From: Amaranthus tricolor
Lineage: Eukaryota > Streptophyta > Magnoliopsida > Caryophyllales > Amaranthaceae
Direction of reading: 5' to 3'
Length of the DNA: 64,000 nt
Assembly: GCF_026212465.1 (NCBI RefSeq)
Contig: NC_080055.1
Location: forward strand, 15,478,996 to 15,542,995
Shown one piece after another: positions 12,532 to 23,843 of this stretch; position 1 is the first letter of the stretch; each line of letters starts with the position of its first letter. The notes under the pieces are model-generated. The model ran no database searches and was not told where the DNA came from. It saw only the letters and a list, made by a program, of their open reading frames with translations. The position numbers and the translations under genes were made by a program.

Positions 12532-13913
12532 TCATAATCTGTCATCAACTCTAGCCACCAACGTTGCCTCATGTTCAAATTAGGCTGAGTGTAGAGATAC
12601 TTCAGACTCTGATGATCCGTGTAGATCCTACATTTGACGCCATACAAGTAATGTCGCCATATTTTGAGAGCAAACACTATAGCAGCTAACTCTAGATCGT
12701 GGGTAGGATAATTAACTTCATATACTTTCAATTGTCGTGATGCGTAAGCAATCACCTTACGGTCCTGCATCAGTACACAACCTAATCCTTTCTTCGATGC
12801 GTCACTGTAAACAGTATAATCCATCTTCGAGTCAGGTAAAGTAAGAACAGGGGCCGTAGTTAACCTTTCCTTCAAAGTCATGAAGGCCTGTTCACACTCA
12901 TCAGTCCACTCGAACTTCTTCTCTTTCTTCATCAACGAAGTCATAGGCCGAGCAATTCATGCGAAATCCTTGACAAAACGACGGTAATACTCGGCTAAAC
13001 CTAAGAAACTTCGTACCTCGGTGACGTTCTTAGGTGACGACCAGCTTCGAACTGCCTCTACCTTCGCCGGATCGACCAAAATACCCTCCTTAGAAACAAA
13101 ATGACCCAAAAATGAGACTTTTTCCAACCAAAAGTCACACTTTGACAATTTCGCGTACAACTTATTTTCTCGCAGAGTTTGCAGGACTAAACGTAGATGT
13201 TTCTCATGATCATCCTAGTCTTTCGAATAGACTAATATGTCATCAATAAAGACTACCACGAACTTATCCAAATACGCACTAAATACTTGATTCATTAAAC
13301 ACATGAACGCAGCTGGAGTATTTGTCAGCCCAAAAGGCATCACGGTGAACTCAGAATGTCCAAAACGTGTCCTAAAAGCTGTTTTATGTATATCCCCTTC
13401 AGCTATTCTTAGCTGATGATAACCCGATATTAAGTCAATTTTTGAAAAGATCCGAGCTCCTTTCAATTGATCAAATAAGTCATCTATCTGGGGTAATGGG
13501 TATTTATTCTTAACAGTTACCTTGTTTAACTCTCCGTAGTCGATGCATAATCTCAAACTACCATCTTTCTTTCTCACAAACAAAACTGGAGCGCCCCAAG
13601 GTGAAACACTAGGCCGAACATAACCCTTATCCAAAAATTCTTCAAGCTGAGACTTTAATTCTTCCATCTCCTTCGGAGCCATACGATAAGGGGCCTTAGA
13701 AATCGGTCCAGTCCCAGGTACCAAGTCTATCGTGAAGTCAATTTTCCGTTGAGGTGGCATACCGGGAATCTCATCAGGAAAAACATCCAAAAATTCATTC
13801 AGTACAGCAATATCCTTGGGATACTCCTCCTTCTTTCCCCCCTGGCTGATATGACATAAGTACAAAGGGTGTCCTTGCCTCACGAGTCTTTGCAATGCTA
13901 ACGTCGACACCAA
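12492..13913 (-). pseudogene. Tekay 1 reverse transcriptase and RNase H
   Basis: Reverse transcriptase of gypsy type with all main blocks: [47 protein letters not shown] and the catalytic [11 protein letters not shown] (about 13215-13245). RNase H follows ([35 protein letters not shown]). In-frame stops interrupt it at about 13212 and 12954, and the frame changes at the RNase H/integrase border. The catalytic Asp pair is intact, so inactivation came from nonsense and frameshift changes. Confidence 0.9.
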
Positions 13914-13967
13914 ATTCGTCCTGGGCCCCTTGGGAAACTTCCTATATCTAACGTTTTCCCCTCGTGG

Positions 13968-14399
13968 TCATTCCAACAATACTCTCTGCTCTCTACATTC
14001 AATAGTGGCTTTATATCTTCCTAACCAATCCATCCCCAAATTTACCTCTAAGCCTTCCATTTCTAATACATACAAGTCACTAGGAAAGACAACTTTCCCT
14101 ATCTTCAAGGGTACATCCTTATACAGTCTATCACAACTGTACAATTTTCCCAATGGAACAGCCACCGTTTAAGAAACTTTTTCAAAAGCTCCTAAATTCA
14201 ATTCTTCTACTTTACTCTTTGCAAGAAATGAACATGTAGCTCCCGAATCAAATAATAGATTCACAGCTATAGAATGAATGGCGAACGTACCTGTAACCAC
14301 ATCCGTCGCCTGGTCAGCTTCTCTTGCACTGACCGCAGATACCCTTCCACTAGATGTTTGTACATTAATTCCTCCCACGTGATTGGCCCCACGATGCAT
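13968..14399 (-). pseudogene. Tekay 1 aspartic protease
   Basis: Retropepsin-like domain between gag and reverse transcriptase. LLFDSGATCSF (about 14230-14260) carries the catalytic Asp, and VNLGMDWLGRYKA is the usual gypsy protease C-terminal motif. A stop at 14166-14168 divides the domain. Confidence 0.85.
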
Positions 14400-14568
14400 T
14401 TCTGACCCTTCAGCTCGGTTTCCATCTGTTGGGCCTTGTCCCCCATTAAAAGGTCGCTGGAATCTCTGACCAGCATTACCACGATTTCCATTCCCGTACT
14501 GCTGGCTGACTTGACCGCTGGCGTTGTTTAAATTCTGTTGCCGGTGTTGTCCACCCGGCTGTTGACTT

Positions 14569-15555
14569 CTACCCCCCTTTCTTTATGTAGCATTCAAACT
14601 CCTTATGTCCTCTTTTGTGACAAACGTTACACTCGATCAAATTCCCATCACAACCTTTTCCCGGGTGATTTCTCTTGCATCTTCTACAGAAATACTTCCT
14701 TTCATTGCCATCTCGGTCCAATAATGGCTTAGCAGGCTTCGCGTCTTCTCTAAACCCAGAATTTGTACTAAACCCGCCTCCCTGAAAATTTCCGAAATTT
14801 CTTGCTTTCTTATGATAAAAGCCCGACAAGTTCTCCAATGTCTGGCCAGAAACCTCTCTCCTCTTCTCAGGCACGTTACCCTTTTCTTTTTCCTTCTCCT
14901 TCCTCAAAATATTCCCTATTTGAGACGCTCGCTTGTACATCTGTTCCAAGTTATTATAACGATCACTTTCGATATGTTTTTGAATGTCGTACGACAAACC
15001 CAGCTCAAATCCCTGCATTTTCTTCTCTTTAGTAGGTACATCATCAGGACAGTACTTGAGGTACTCCATAAATTTATGGTAATACTCATCAACAATCATA
15101 CCACCCATCTCTAATCGCGCAAACTCGTTCAACTTATCTTTCCTTACGTACAGCGGGTAAAATTTCTCTCGCATGGCCCTTTTAAACAAATCCCAATTAA
15201 AATCCCCCTCAGCCTGCTCCAACAACCCCGATCTACTGTTTGCCCACCAGTAGTCGGCTTCTCCAACCAAATAAAAAGCAGCCTGGTTGACTTTCAATTC
15301 TTCTAGACATTCTACTACATCAAAAAGTTTGTCAAATACTTTTAACCAGAGTTCAAGCTCCGACGGTTCCCCTTTACCATCGAAAGTCGAGGGTTTGCTC
15401 TGCCTAATCCGTTTGCTCATTTCAGATGCTAATTCCGACGTAGACCTCTCTCGTGGTGCGCTTACACTTGATAATGCTTTCACCAGATTTCTTAACGTAC
15501 GGTTAGCATCATTTCTAGACAGTCTCTTTCTTGACAAAGGAGGCATCTTCTGCAA
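14569..15555 (-). CDS. Tekay 1 gag (nucleocapsid) protein
   Basis: A 328-codon open frame. Residues 60-190 match the retrotransposon gag capsid region (ELWLKVFDKLFDVVE, YWWANSRSG, FNWDLFKRAMREKFYPLYVRKDKLNEF, LGLSYDIQKHI). The C-terminus has a Cys/His-rich region ending in a CCHC knuckle (CNVCHKRGHKEFEC). Gag would coat the element RNA and assemble virus-like particles. This is the longest unbroken frame of the element. The frame after the knuckle stops and the protease lies in another reading frame. Confidence 0.88.
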   Translation of the reverse strand: MQKMPPLSRKRLSRNDANRTLRNLVKALSSVSAPRERSTSELASEMSKRIRQSKPSTFDGKGEPSELELWLKVFDKLFDVVECLEELKVNQAAFYLVGEADYWWANSRSGLLEQAEGDFNWDLFKRAMREKFYPLYVRKDKLNEFARLEMGGMIVDEYYHKFMEYLKYCPDDVPTKEKKMQGFELGLSYDIQKHIESDRYNNLEQMYKRASQIGNILRKEKEKEKGNVPEKRREVSGQTLENLSGFYHKKARNFGNFQGGGFSTNSGFREDAKPAKPLLDRDGNERKYFCRRCKRNHPGKGCDGNLIECNVCHKRGHKEFECYIKKGG

Positions 15556-15959
15556 GCAAAAAGAAGGTACTAATTACAAGAAGGACCTAAGGTTTCAAAA
15601 GTTCTGGAGAAACAACAGAATTCTGCTGAAATTGACTTAACATACAACTACTTATTTACTAGTTCTTAGGTTTATTTATTTCTATATGTATATAATATTA
15701 AACTTAATGAACACATTGTAAAAGCAACTCAAAATATATTATACACATCACACCTCATGGGAAGAAACCATAAACATACTATGATATTTTATTGATATAA
15801 ACTGATGCGTCTTCACTGATTTCCGCACAGCATTTACATTTTTTTCATAAAGATAAAAACTTAAAAAGATATAACTAAAGTAAAACATTGAAGAAAAGAA
15901 GGGAATCATTTAACGCCAAGCGTCCCAAGTACAGAGTTTAAGTGACCCGGAAATCCATA

Positions 15960-18483
15960 TGAAAATACAAATTCCGGTTCACTCTTTGGACTCCAGAGAA
16001 GACTTTCCTCTAGGACCGTCAACGTTCCGTCGATAAAGAAATATAGTTAAAAGAGAAAGCAGTACCAGCGTGAAAGATAATAAGTCGGCGGAATCTCTTA
16101 CGTACAACTCGAGAGCCTAAAGGCCTCTAAACAAAATATTTGACATAAGCGGAAGCGAAAAGAAAACTACACTATCTCCTGTTATTCAAGTACAGAGTTT
16201 CTTTCTACTCATAATCTATTACAAAAAGGATAACATCATGGTCTTGATAATTACGGGTTCTAAGTTGAGACCTCACTCCATACCCCACCTGCAATCAACC
16301 TACTAGTCGTCGTATGACAACACACAGTAGGTTCCATAGAAACAAACCAATACACGTCAGAGACTTCATACAAATATCAATCAGGTTGAATACAAGCAAA
16401 ATGTTCATCCTAACATGCATACGCTCTAACACAATTATTATTAATTAATCCCAACTTGTAACGTTGCTCGTCCTGTTCGGGTCATTCAAGTATAAACCAT
16501 TCATTATTAGATAATTCCAACTAGTAACGTTGCCCGTCCTTTTCGGGTCGTTCAAGTATAAGTTCAAATATTTTTAGAGGAATACACTTGGGAAAGCTAA
16601 TCCCAAGGCAACCACCCACCTAAGACGTTGCCCGTCCTGTTCGGGTCGCCAAAGGCTAAAGTATGCATACCCCCATGGTGACCGTAATGATCCAAAACTG
16701 CCATGGTAACAAATAATTATAATAATCCAAACCAAACTCTAACCCCTTTGGGTAACATAACCAAACGTCAACCCCTTTGGGTGACAAACACACAAATTCT
16801 CAATTTCCAATTAATTTCCTTCAAATTATTTGAGGTGTCAAATCCTTATGTGATTTACAAAGCCTTGATTAGAAATTAAACAATACTGCTTGCACAACCA
16901 CATAAACAGTATGGTCTAAGCGTTTAAGCGCTGCAAACAACAATATTCAAGCACGATCGAAATTTCGCCCTCTTATGAATCGAGGTCCTAAATAACACAC
17001 ACACAAAACGATCACGTATTAGGACATGTTTACACATTTAATCCACTCCATACACTAAAATATCACTAAGACGTGATAATTTTTAATTGTTTACATCCAA
17101 TTCCCAAAGGTTCCAAATTTCACATTCTGACCAGAACCTTTGAGGGCCATTTCGGACAGGTTAGAAAATTCAAATGAAAAATCCGACTTTGCCATTGCGT
17201 TCGGAACACGTCAATTACCTTGGGTACCAGATTTCGTAATTTCTAACATTCATTTACTATTTTTAATTATTTTAAGCGTTTAACGAGTTTTTAACGCAAC
17301 GATGCATAAAGCAACGGAAAACAACTAATGTTTCCGGGTCGGCACCTTTAACGAGGCAGATCAGCTGCTGCCCCAATACATATACATATTTTTTTTTAAA
17401 TTCATCTTTATTATTATTATTTTATACATACATTATCAACCCCTTTCTCTTTTAAATCTCATGACCAAAATAACTCTAGCAAGGTCACATTCACAAAATC
17501 CTTCAAACAAGAGACTTCAAATTTCATAAATTATGATAACTAAATTAAATACTTAATTCTCTTAACAAATTAAATATGACACAATCCTTCAAGTAAATCA
17601 AATTTTGCTAAAGGATTATTAAACCCTTGGATGACTACATAACTTAATCCATACCAACTTAATTTCTGCTAACAAATTGAAATTTAGTTAGAGAAATTTA
17701 AACCATAAAAGAAATTTATTTGAATATCAACAAAACTCAATTCTTATAACAAATTTAAACTTTGTTAAAGAATATAAATCAAGAGCATAACTTAATCCTT
17801 TTAACAAAATTAAGTTTTATTAAAGGATTGTTAAAGAAAATTACATAAAAATATATTTAATCCTCCTCAAACTCATAGGATATCATCATACATAAAATGT
17901 AATTCATCTTAGAAAACTTTGTATATAAAATCTATAACTAGCAATTCAATTAAACTTACCCCTTTGATCAAAAGATTGAATGGAAGAACAAGAGAACAAA
18001 AATTTTTTTTTCTTGAAATGCCGAATCACAAGCCCAAAGGAGAGAATTTTTTTCTGATTTTTTTGTTCACATGGAAGCTTAGAAGGGTGAAGAACTCAAA
18101 TGGTTTTCACAAGGATTAATAGGCAATTAAGGGATGAGCTTAATGTGCCATAATACACACTTATGAGAGGAGTTACAAGACTCCTCCCATTCCTTCACAC
18201 AATCGGCCACCCTTCCCCTCCCCTATTCTTTCATTTTTTTTAATTAATTAATTAATTAATTATATAATTGTCTATTTTGTTTTTTTTAAAAGCAGAAAAG
18301 AAATATTACGCAATAACAACGTATGCGATAAAACGCGTTACCGTTAAATTAAACTTACTTCGTTTCTTATAATTAACCATGTAAAATAATATAATTCAAT
18401 ATTACTTATTTATTTTATTTTGTTATACTTTATTTTATTATATTTTATTTATTTTTAAACCCCATAAATTACGGGGTGTTAAA
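15960..18483 (-). repeat. 5' LTR of Tekay element 1
   Basis: Near-identical to 8148-10726 apart from scattered substitutions and about 55 bp missing near 17570. The TTACA end of the other LTR reads TTAAA here, so the terminus has mutated. ORFs inside are not genes. Confidence 0.9.
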
Positions 18484-18880
18484 ATATGGAAACATATATG
18501 GGTTTGTAAAAGTGGAATTCAGGTTTAAAGAAAAATAAGGTAAGTCTTTCACATTTCATTCTTGTTGTTGCAACTTATAGTCTTTCACATTTAAAGAAAA
18601 ATAATGTAAGGCTAACCAGAAATAGTGTAATTACAATTTTTATAATTTGCTTCTTGTGGAATGAGAAATCTGCACTTTTTAGGTTAAAATTTGTGAGTAG
18701 ATTGTTGATATACATTCATGAAGCCATTACTTACTCTAAATTATTTCTTCATTTTTTCTCTTTGCAGGACATATTATTGAAAAACTTCGTTTGAAGTATA
18801 CCCTCTTAATTATTTCAAGTGAAGTAAATATTGTTAAACCTGTTAAACAAGTTGTCCAAAAGAAAAAAAAAGGCTGAGGG
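18484..18880 (+). pseudogene. Ulp1-like protease gene, 3' part after the Tekay insertion
   Basis: Immediately right of the LTR, ATGGAAACATATATGGG encodes METYMG, the segment that follows the catalytic Cys region in MULE-associated Ulp1-like proteins; the left half ends in an LHM codon run, so the two halves adjoin. A frameshift or stop follows at once, then an intron-like stretch with an acceptor near 18768 (CTTTGCAG). The last exon reads KLRLKYTLLIISSEVN, like the LRxKY...SExN tail of the family, and ends in a Lys-rich stretch with a stop near 18880. Confidence 0.6.
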
Positions 18881-19440
18881 AGCAAGTGATGCTGAAGAAA
18901 GCTAGGGGCAGCAATCCAAGAGCAATTAACGGAGAGAATTCAAGATTGAAGTTGATCAATTGTTCTTAGGATTTGTATAGTTTTTGTATAGAACAATAGA
19001 AGTGTTAGTTTTATGATGTTCTTAATAGGACAAATGTGATAAATGTTCTTAGTTGATCAAATGTTTTTATGATGTTGATAGGATTTTCTAAGTATAACTT
19101 TTGCTATGTCAATGTAATGGATATTATTTTCTATCTTATTAACTAAGTTGTTGGTCATTTGTTAAATTGGTAATTAACTATTTGCTCATTTAACAAATGA
19201 GCAACTAACTATTTGCTCATTTTTTAAATGAGCAAAAAATTAATTGTTCAATTGCCAAACAGTATATAATTGTTCATTTGCGAAATGGTTGTTGATTTAA
19301 TGTATTATTAAAAGGAATGTTAACTCATTTGACAAATGAGCATTAATTATTTGCTCATTTCAACAAAATTAAAAACACAAAATGCTAAATCTTATATTTA
19401 TATAAAAATATTAACTTTTATATTTGTATAAAAGTATCAT
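18881..19440. repeat. MULE 3' flank with repeated GCTCATTTG/CAAATGAGC palindromes
   Basis: No gene seen. Several hairpin-forming palindromes: GCTCATTTAACAAATGAGC (19184-19202), GCTCATTTTTTAAATGAGC (19215-19233) and CTCATTTGACAAATGAGC (19325-19342). The same motif occurs in introns of the Ulp1-like gene at 5902-5920 and 7474-7492, with half copies near 7505 and 7530. Confidence 0.8.
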
Positions 19441-19454
19441 TATACTTTGTTTGG

Positions 19455-20068
19455 AAAATTTCTAATATCATGATTACTCAATTCACCACAACCTCTACAT
19501 AATCTCTTCTTTTTCTTTTTTTGGTCTACAGCCTTTTCTTTTTATCCCTTCAGCCTTTTTGCACTTCTACCTCTTGTTTCAACATTTGGCACATCAATCT
19601 CAACCCCTTTCTCTTTTGAAGTCTCTACATTTGATACATGAACTCCAGTCCCTTAATTCTTTGAAATTTTTGGAGGTTTGAAAATTATTTCAGTTGGCAC
19701 AATAGCTTAATGTCTTGTGCTTTGTTGTTTGCACTTCCTGTTGTTTCATTATTCCTTGCAATCCTCTTAGTCTCCAAATCCTTTCTTATTCCTTGAAGAT
19801 TTATCATAAGAACTTGAATATCTTCATCATTGCTTTCTACCAAACTTACACAAGTGTGTATCTCTGACCATAAATCATTTAACAATTTTTTGTTGTCAAT
19901 TAAATTAGCACATTGCTCCAACAGGTATCCACCCAAGTCAAAATTGGTTTTTTTAGTGCCATAGTAGTCCATCTGTGTAGCATATACTGCTCAGGAATGG
20001 TTTCAAACCTTTTTGCTTTCCAAACCCAAATCATATGTCTACATGGAATTAAATTGCCCAATTCAATT
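19455..20068 (-). pseudogene. FAR1/FHY3-like MULE transposase, C-terminal remnant
   Basis: Begins with IPCRHMIWVWKAKRFETIPE, the end of the SWIM zinc finger and the following motif of FAR1-related proteins. It continues through LLNDLWSEIHTCVSL and IQVLMINLQGIRKDLE and ends with KRLCRGCGELSNHDIRN, the CxxC...H zinc motif often at the C-terminus. There is at least one stop (near 19530) and a frame change near 19960. The catalytic and DNA-binding domains are missing upstream, where the sequence becomes unrelated. It converges on the Ulp1-like gene, so both may come from one FAR1/Ulp1-type MULE. Its outer end may be near 20350, but no terminal repeats were identified. Confidence 0.72.
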
Positions 20069-20389
20069 GATTTTATATAACTTTATGAATAAAATTCGTT
20101 GAATTTGAGCAAAAATCAAAAGGAAACGATGTGATGTGCTATGATTTGGAGCAGTTACAATGCATTTTAAAGAAAATTTGGTGGTTTTAAGAGAGAAGAT
20201 GAAGGAAAGTGTGAAAGTGTTTGATCAGTTGGGCAGTTTCATTATTTACACTAATGCCATTACTTGTTCTCCATTGATCTTAACCGTCTACTTTAATCTA
20301 ATCCTACGGCTTAGATTTGTTCTCGTATATTAAGAGTGTTCTCACATAATATATATATAGATTTAATATGATATAATAGTAAGTAATGC

Positions 20390-22285
20390 TAAAGCGGAAG
20401 TCTATCGAGCCGTTATTATTGCAAAAAAAAAAGTATTTTCAAAAAAACAACAACATAAAACATTAAAATATAATTTTATGTATTACATCTTGCTTTAATA
20501 CATAACTATCGTTATTACACACCCATTTATAAATTACATACATACTATATCCTAATATCACATACACAATACAATAGCTTCTTAATAATCTCATGTAATG
20601 TCACCTGCGGCTTCTGCTCCGATTATGAGGGAACAGCCGATGGGAATCGGTCAGCTAATAAGCCGAGTATAAAAACTTGGAGTTGTCACTCTTCCAGTAC
20701 AATGTTGCTCGAGCCACAGGTCAAGTTAAATAACCTTACTGTGTTCGCGGTATTTTACGTGCCGGAAAACACGTCCCACGTTTTTTACATGCCAAAAGCA
20801 TGGTTCGGCATTTATTTTCTTACTATCAAGCCTTTTTAATATTATGTTACTGTTTTCATATAAATGCAACATTACAATAACATATAATAGAAATAAATTT
20901 ATTACAAGTTAAATATAAATAATCATTTATAATAATACTAAACCAAAACTTAAATGGGTCTTTAGTATTTATTTATAGATTGATTTTTAATTAGCTTTAT
21001 TAATTTCTAAATAATCAATTTCTTAAATGTCTATTTATTATAAATGATAAAATAAATAGTTCCATCATAAATAAATACTAAAAATATCTTTAAAAGGACA
21101 TATTGAGTTTATTATAAATCCTAGCCCATTTATCAAAATTTTTAGAAAATAAAATTTTATTTTATTTAATTATTTTCTTAATAGCTTAGTTTTAAATTTA
21201 GTACATGAATAATTAATTTTCTTAAGATTAAAATCCAAACATAATATTTTAAAAATTAACTTATTATTAAATTAGTTGCTTTAAATTTTTATTCACCAAA
21301 ATAAAATAATTTTAATTATTTTTTTCTTTCTTCTTTCTTTTCGCCTATTATAACAATTTAGATTATTAATTTATTTCTTTAAAATTTAAATATCACAAAG
21401 TTTTAAAAAAATTATTTAAATGAAAAATAAATGTGCAGTAACAGTAAAACAAATTATTTTTCTATAATTATACTCGCTACGAACCAATTTAATTGTCCCA
21501 TTCCCTTATTTGGCAAAGTCTTTTTTAGTTGTCCCATTTCTATTTTTGTCAATCTTTTTTTACCTAAATATCCTTAGTTCACACAAGTAATTACGAATAT
21601 ACCCCCATATACCTTACTTACCCAACTACACTTTACTACTTACTCTTCACTACTTACCCTTTACTACTTACCCTTTTTAATAGTCCCCACACCATCCTTA
21701 ATAACTAATTTAGAGATTTTTAAGGAATTAGTTTTTTTATTTGTGATTAATTTTCTGATTTTCTTTTGTTTTTTTTCCTCCCCTTCTCCTACGTAGCTTT
21801 GTTGTATATATAGGCTAAAGCTTGTAAAATTTATTTATTAATTTAATTTTTCTTCATGGGTAAGAAACTTAAGGATAAGGCAAAATAATAAAAAAAAATG
21901 AAGAAAACTAGAATTAGGACATGTAGCTAATTACGCCACCTCAAACTAGTTTCTAGAATTCTTTATTTTTCTTTTTTTTTTAAATAAAATAGTATAAGAA
22001 AATATAAGATTTTGTTAATATAGTTAATTTAGCTAGGTTTAATATTTAAAGTACAATTTTATTATTATTCCGAGATAGAGAAAAAAAAATGAAATTACCA
22101 AATATAATTAAAAAAAAACTTATAATTTAAACCTAATATTTTATTTTAATTGAAATAAAATGTATGAAAAAATCAAGAACTTCAGAACAATTGGAATAAA
22201 AATCAGAACGGAATTAGAAATAATAAAACGAAACGATGATTGAATTTGTCAAAATATTTAAGATTAAGATAAAGGGTATGTTACA
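20390..22285 (-). repeat. Probable 3' LTR of Tekay-like element 2
   Basis: The right edge is clear: on the minus strand a purine tract (TTAAGGGGGGAAGAGT) is followed at 22285 by TGTAACATACCC, as in Tekay 1. The left edge is not defined; AAAGCGGAAG near 20393 resembles a motif about 190 bp from the end of the Tekay 1 LTR. Highly AT-rich, no genes; 21500-21700 has MITE-like GTCCCATT and TTACCC runs. Confidence 0.5.
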
Positions 22286-22309
22286 ACTCTTCCCCCCTTA
22301 ACATAGTTT

Positions 22310-22500
22310 CATCCCGAAACTTGAACCTAAAAGAACAACTGGGGATAAAGTTCTCTCATATCAGCTTCGCTTTCCAAAGTAGCTTCTTCGACATGATGGT
22401 TCGACCATAGCACTTTAACTTGACGCATTCTTTTATTCCTCAATTCTTTCACTTGACGATCCAAATTTCTAATTGGTCTTTCTTCAAAAGCCAGGTTTTT
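22310..22500 (-). pseudogene. Tekay 2 chromodomain remnant
   Basis: Minus strand encodes ERPIRNLDRQVKELRNKR then VKVLWSNHHVEEATLESEAD and ELYPQLF, a chromodomain as in Tekay 1. It is separated from the integrase by stops and frame changes between 22500 and 22820. Confidence 0.75.
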
Positions 22501-22823
22501 CATCAATCTGGAGGGGTTCGTGAACTAACACATGTGATGGGTTGTGGATATACTTTCTTAACTAAGAAACATGGAATACATTATGAACTCTAGCTAAACT
22601 CAGGTGTAAAGCTAGTTCATATGCCACTTCTCTTTCTCTTTTCAAAATTTCAAAAGGTCTGATAAATTTAGGGCTTAATTTCCTTTTTATCCCAAAGCGT
22701 TGGACTTATTTCATTGGTGAAATCTTTAGAAATACTTTATCACCTTCATCAAATTGCAAAGCTCTGTGACGGTTGTCTGTATAACTCTTTTGTTTACTTT
22801 GGTGCTGCCTTTATTTTCTCTGG

Positions 22824-23787
22824 CTACACCCTCAAGCTATCAATAGAGTCTTGGATAAGATCTGGTCCTTCAAGCACATTTCGGTCCATCTGATCCCAAC
22901 ATAACGGCACTCGACATTTTCTCCCGTATAAGGCTTTGTTTAGTGCCATCTTGATGATGGTTTGATAGCTGTTGTTGTATGAAAACTCTATCAAAGGTAA
23001 TTTCTGCTCCCCACCAAATTCAAGAATACAACATCTCAAAAGATCCTCTAATTTCTAGATGGTTCTTTAAGTTTGGCCATCAGTAGCCGGATGAAATACG
23101 GTACTTAAGCACATTTTAGATCCGAATGCTTCTTGCAACTTTTCCCAAAATCGTGACAAAAATTTTGGGTCTCTGTCAGACACAATGGTTCTCGGTACTC
23201 CATGTAATCTTATAATTTCTCGAACATAAGCATCAGCCAATTGTTTTACTGACCATGTTCCCTTCATTGGCAGGAATCTTGCAACGAAGTAGTCCAGAAC
23301 TTTTCTGCCTTTCAAATTTCACCTTCTAGCAAATCAAACACCGAGATACAAATTCAGCTACATCTTTTCTCATACCTTTCCACCAAAATAGTTTTCTTAT
23401 TTCTTCAATCATATTATCTCTACCAGGGTGTAAGTGAAACATTACTTGGTGTCCTTTTTTCAAAATCTCTTCTTTTAGCTCTATATTTTCTGGTATACAC
23501 AATCTCCCGTTTATTCTTAGTTTACCTTTCTCACACACTTCGAATGCTTCTGCCTCTTTTCTTTGAACTCGAATGATTAACTTGATTACCTTGGGATCTT
23601 CTTGTTGTGCTTCTATAATTCTTTCGAACAAAGTCGGTTGTATAGTCATTGCTCCCAAATACTCAATAACTTGATAGTGATTAACAATTTCTAGATCTAA
23701 CTTTTGGATTTCTCGGTATAGTTCCCAAGGTACCGTCATTATAGCTTTTACAGATATCCTCGGCCTTCTACTCAATGCATCTGCCAC
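22824..23787 (-). pseudogene. Tekay 2 zinc-binding and integrase region
   Basis: Three frames together cover the integrase. 23326-23787 has the MADALSR end of RNase H and the zinc finger (FHLHPGRDNM...FVSRCLIC). 23067-23315 has the core with the second Asp ([15 protein letters not shown]) and the FHPATDGQT box. 22824-23039 has FSYNNSYQTIIKMALNKALYGR. Stops or shifts near 23040-23066 and 23316-23325 break it, and the position of the catalytic Glu falls in the first gap. Confidence 0.83.
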
Positions 23788-23843
23788 TTTGTTTGCTTTT
23801 CTAGGATGATAGTTTATGTCAACTTCAAAGTCTTTAATGATTT

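Larger units (their letters stand above)
8148..18483 (-). mobile_element. Full-length Ty3/gypsy Tekay (Del) chromovirus, inactivated
   Basis: Two direct LTRs of about 2.58 and 2.52 kb enclose gag, protease, reverse transcriptase, RNase H, integrase and chromodomain in the gypsy order on the minus strand. On that strand the LTR starts TGTAACACCCCG, a common chromovirus start, and a TGG-initial candidate primer site (TGGATTTCCGGGTCAC) follows the 5' LTR at about 15943-15958. A purine tract precedes the 3' LTR (10727-10741). The right LTR lacks about 55 bp present at about 9763-9817 of the left one. ATATG occurs at both outer junctions (8145-8149, 18484-18488), a possible 5-bp duplication, but LTR edges are uncertain by a few bases. 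The element lies in an exon of the Ulp1-like gene. Several stops make it non-autonomous. Confidence 0.9.

Noticed and set aside
17919..18119. ORF in the Tekay LTR
   Set aside because: Lies in a non-coding LTR and is broken in the other LTR copy.
8145..18488. ATATG as a firm Tekay target duplication
   Set aside because: It overlaps the TG start of the left LTR and needs an eroded right LTR end, so it is reported only as possible.
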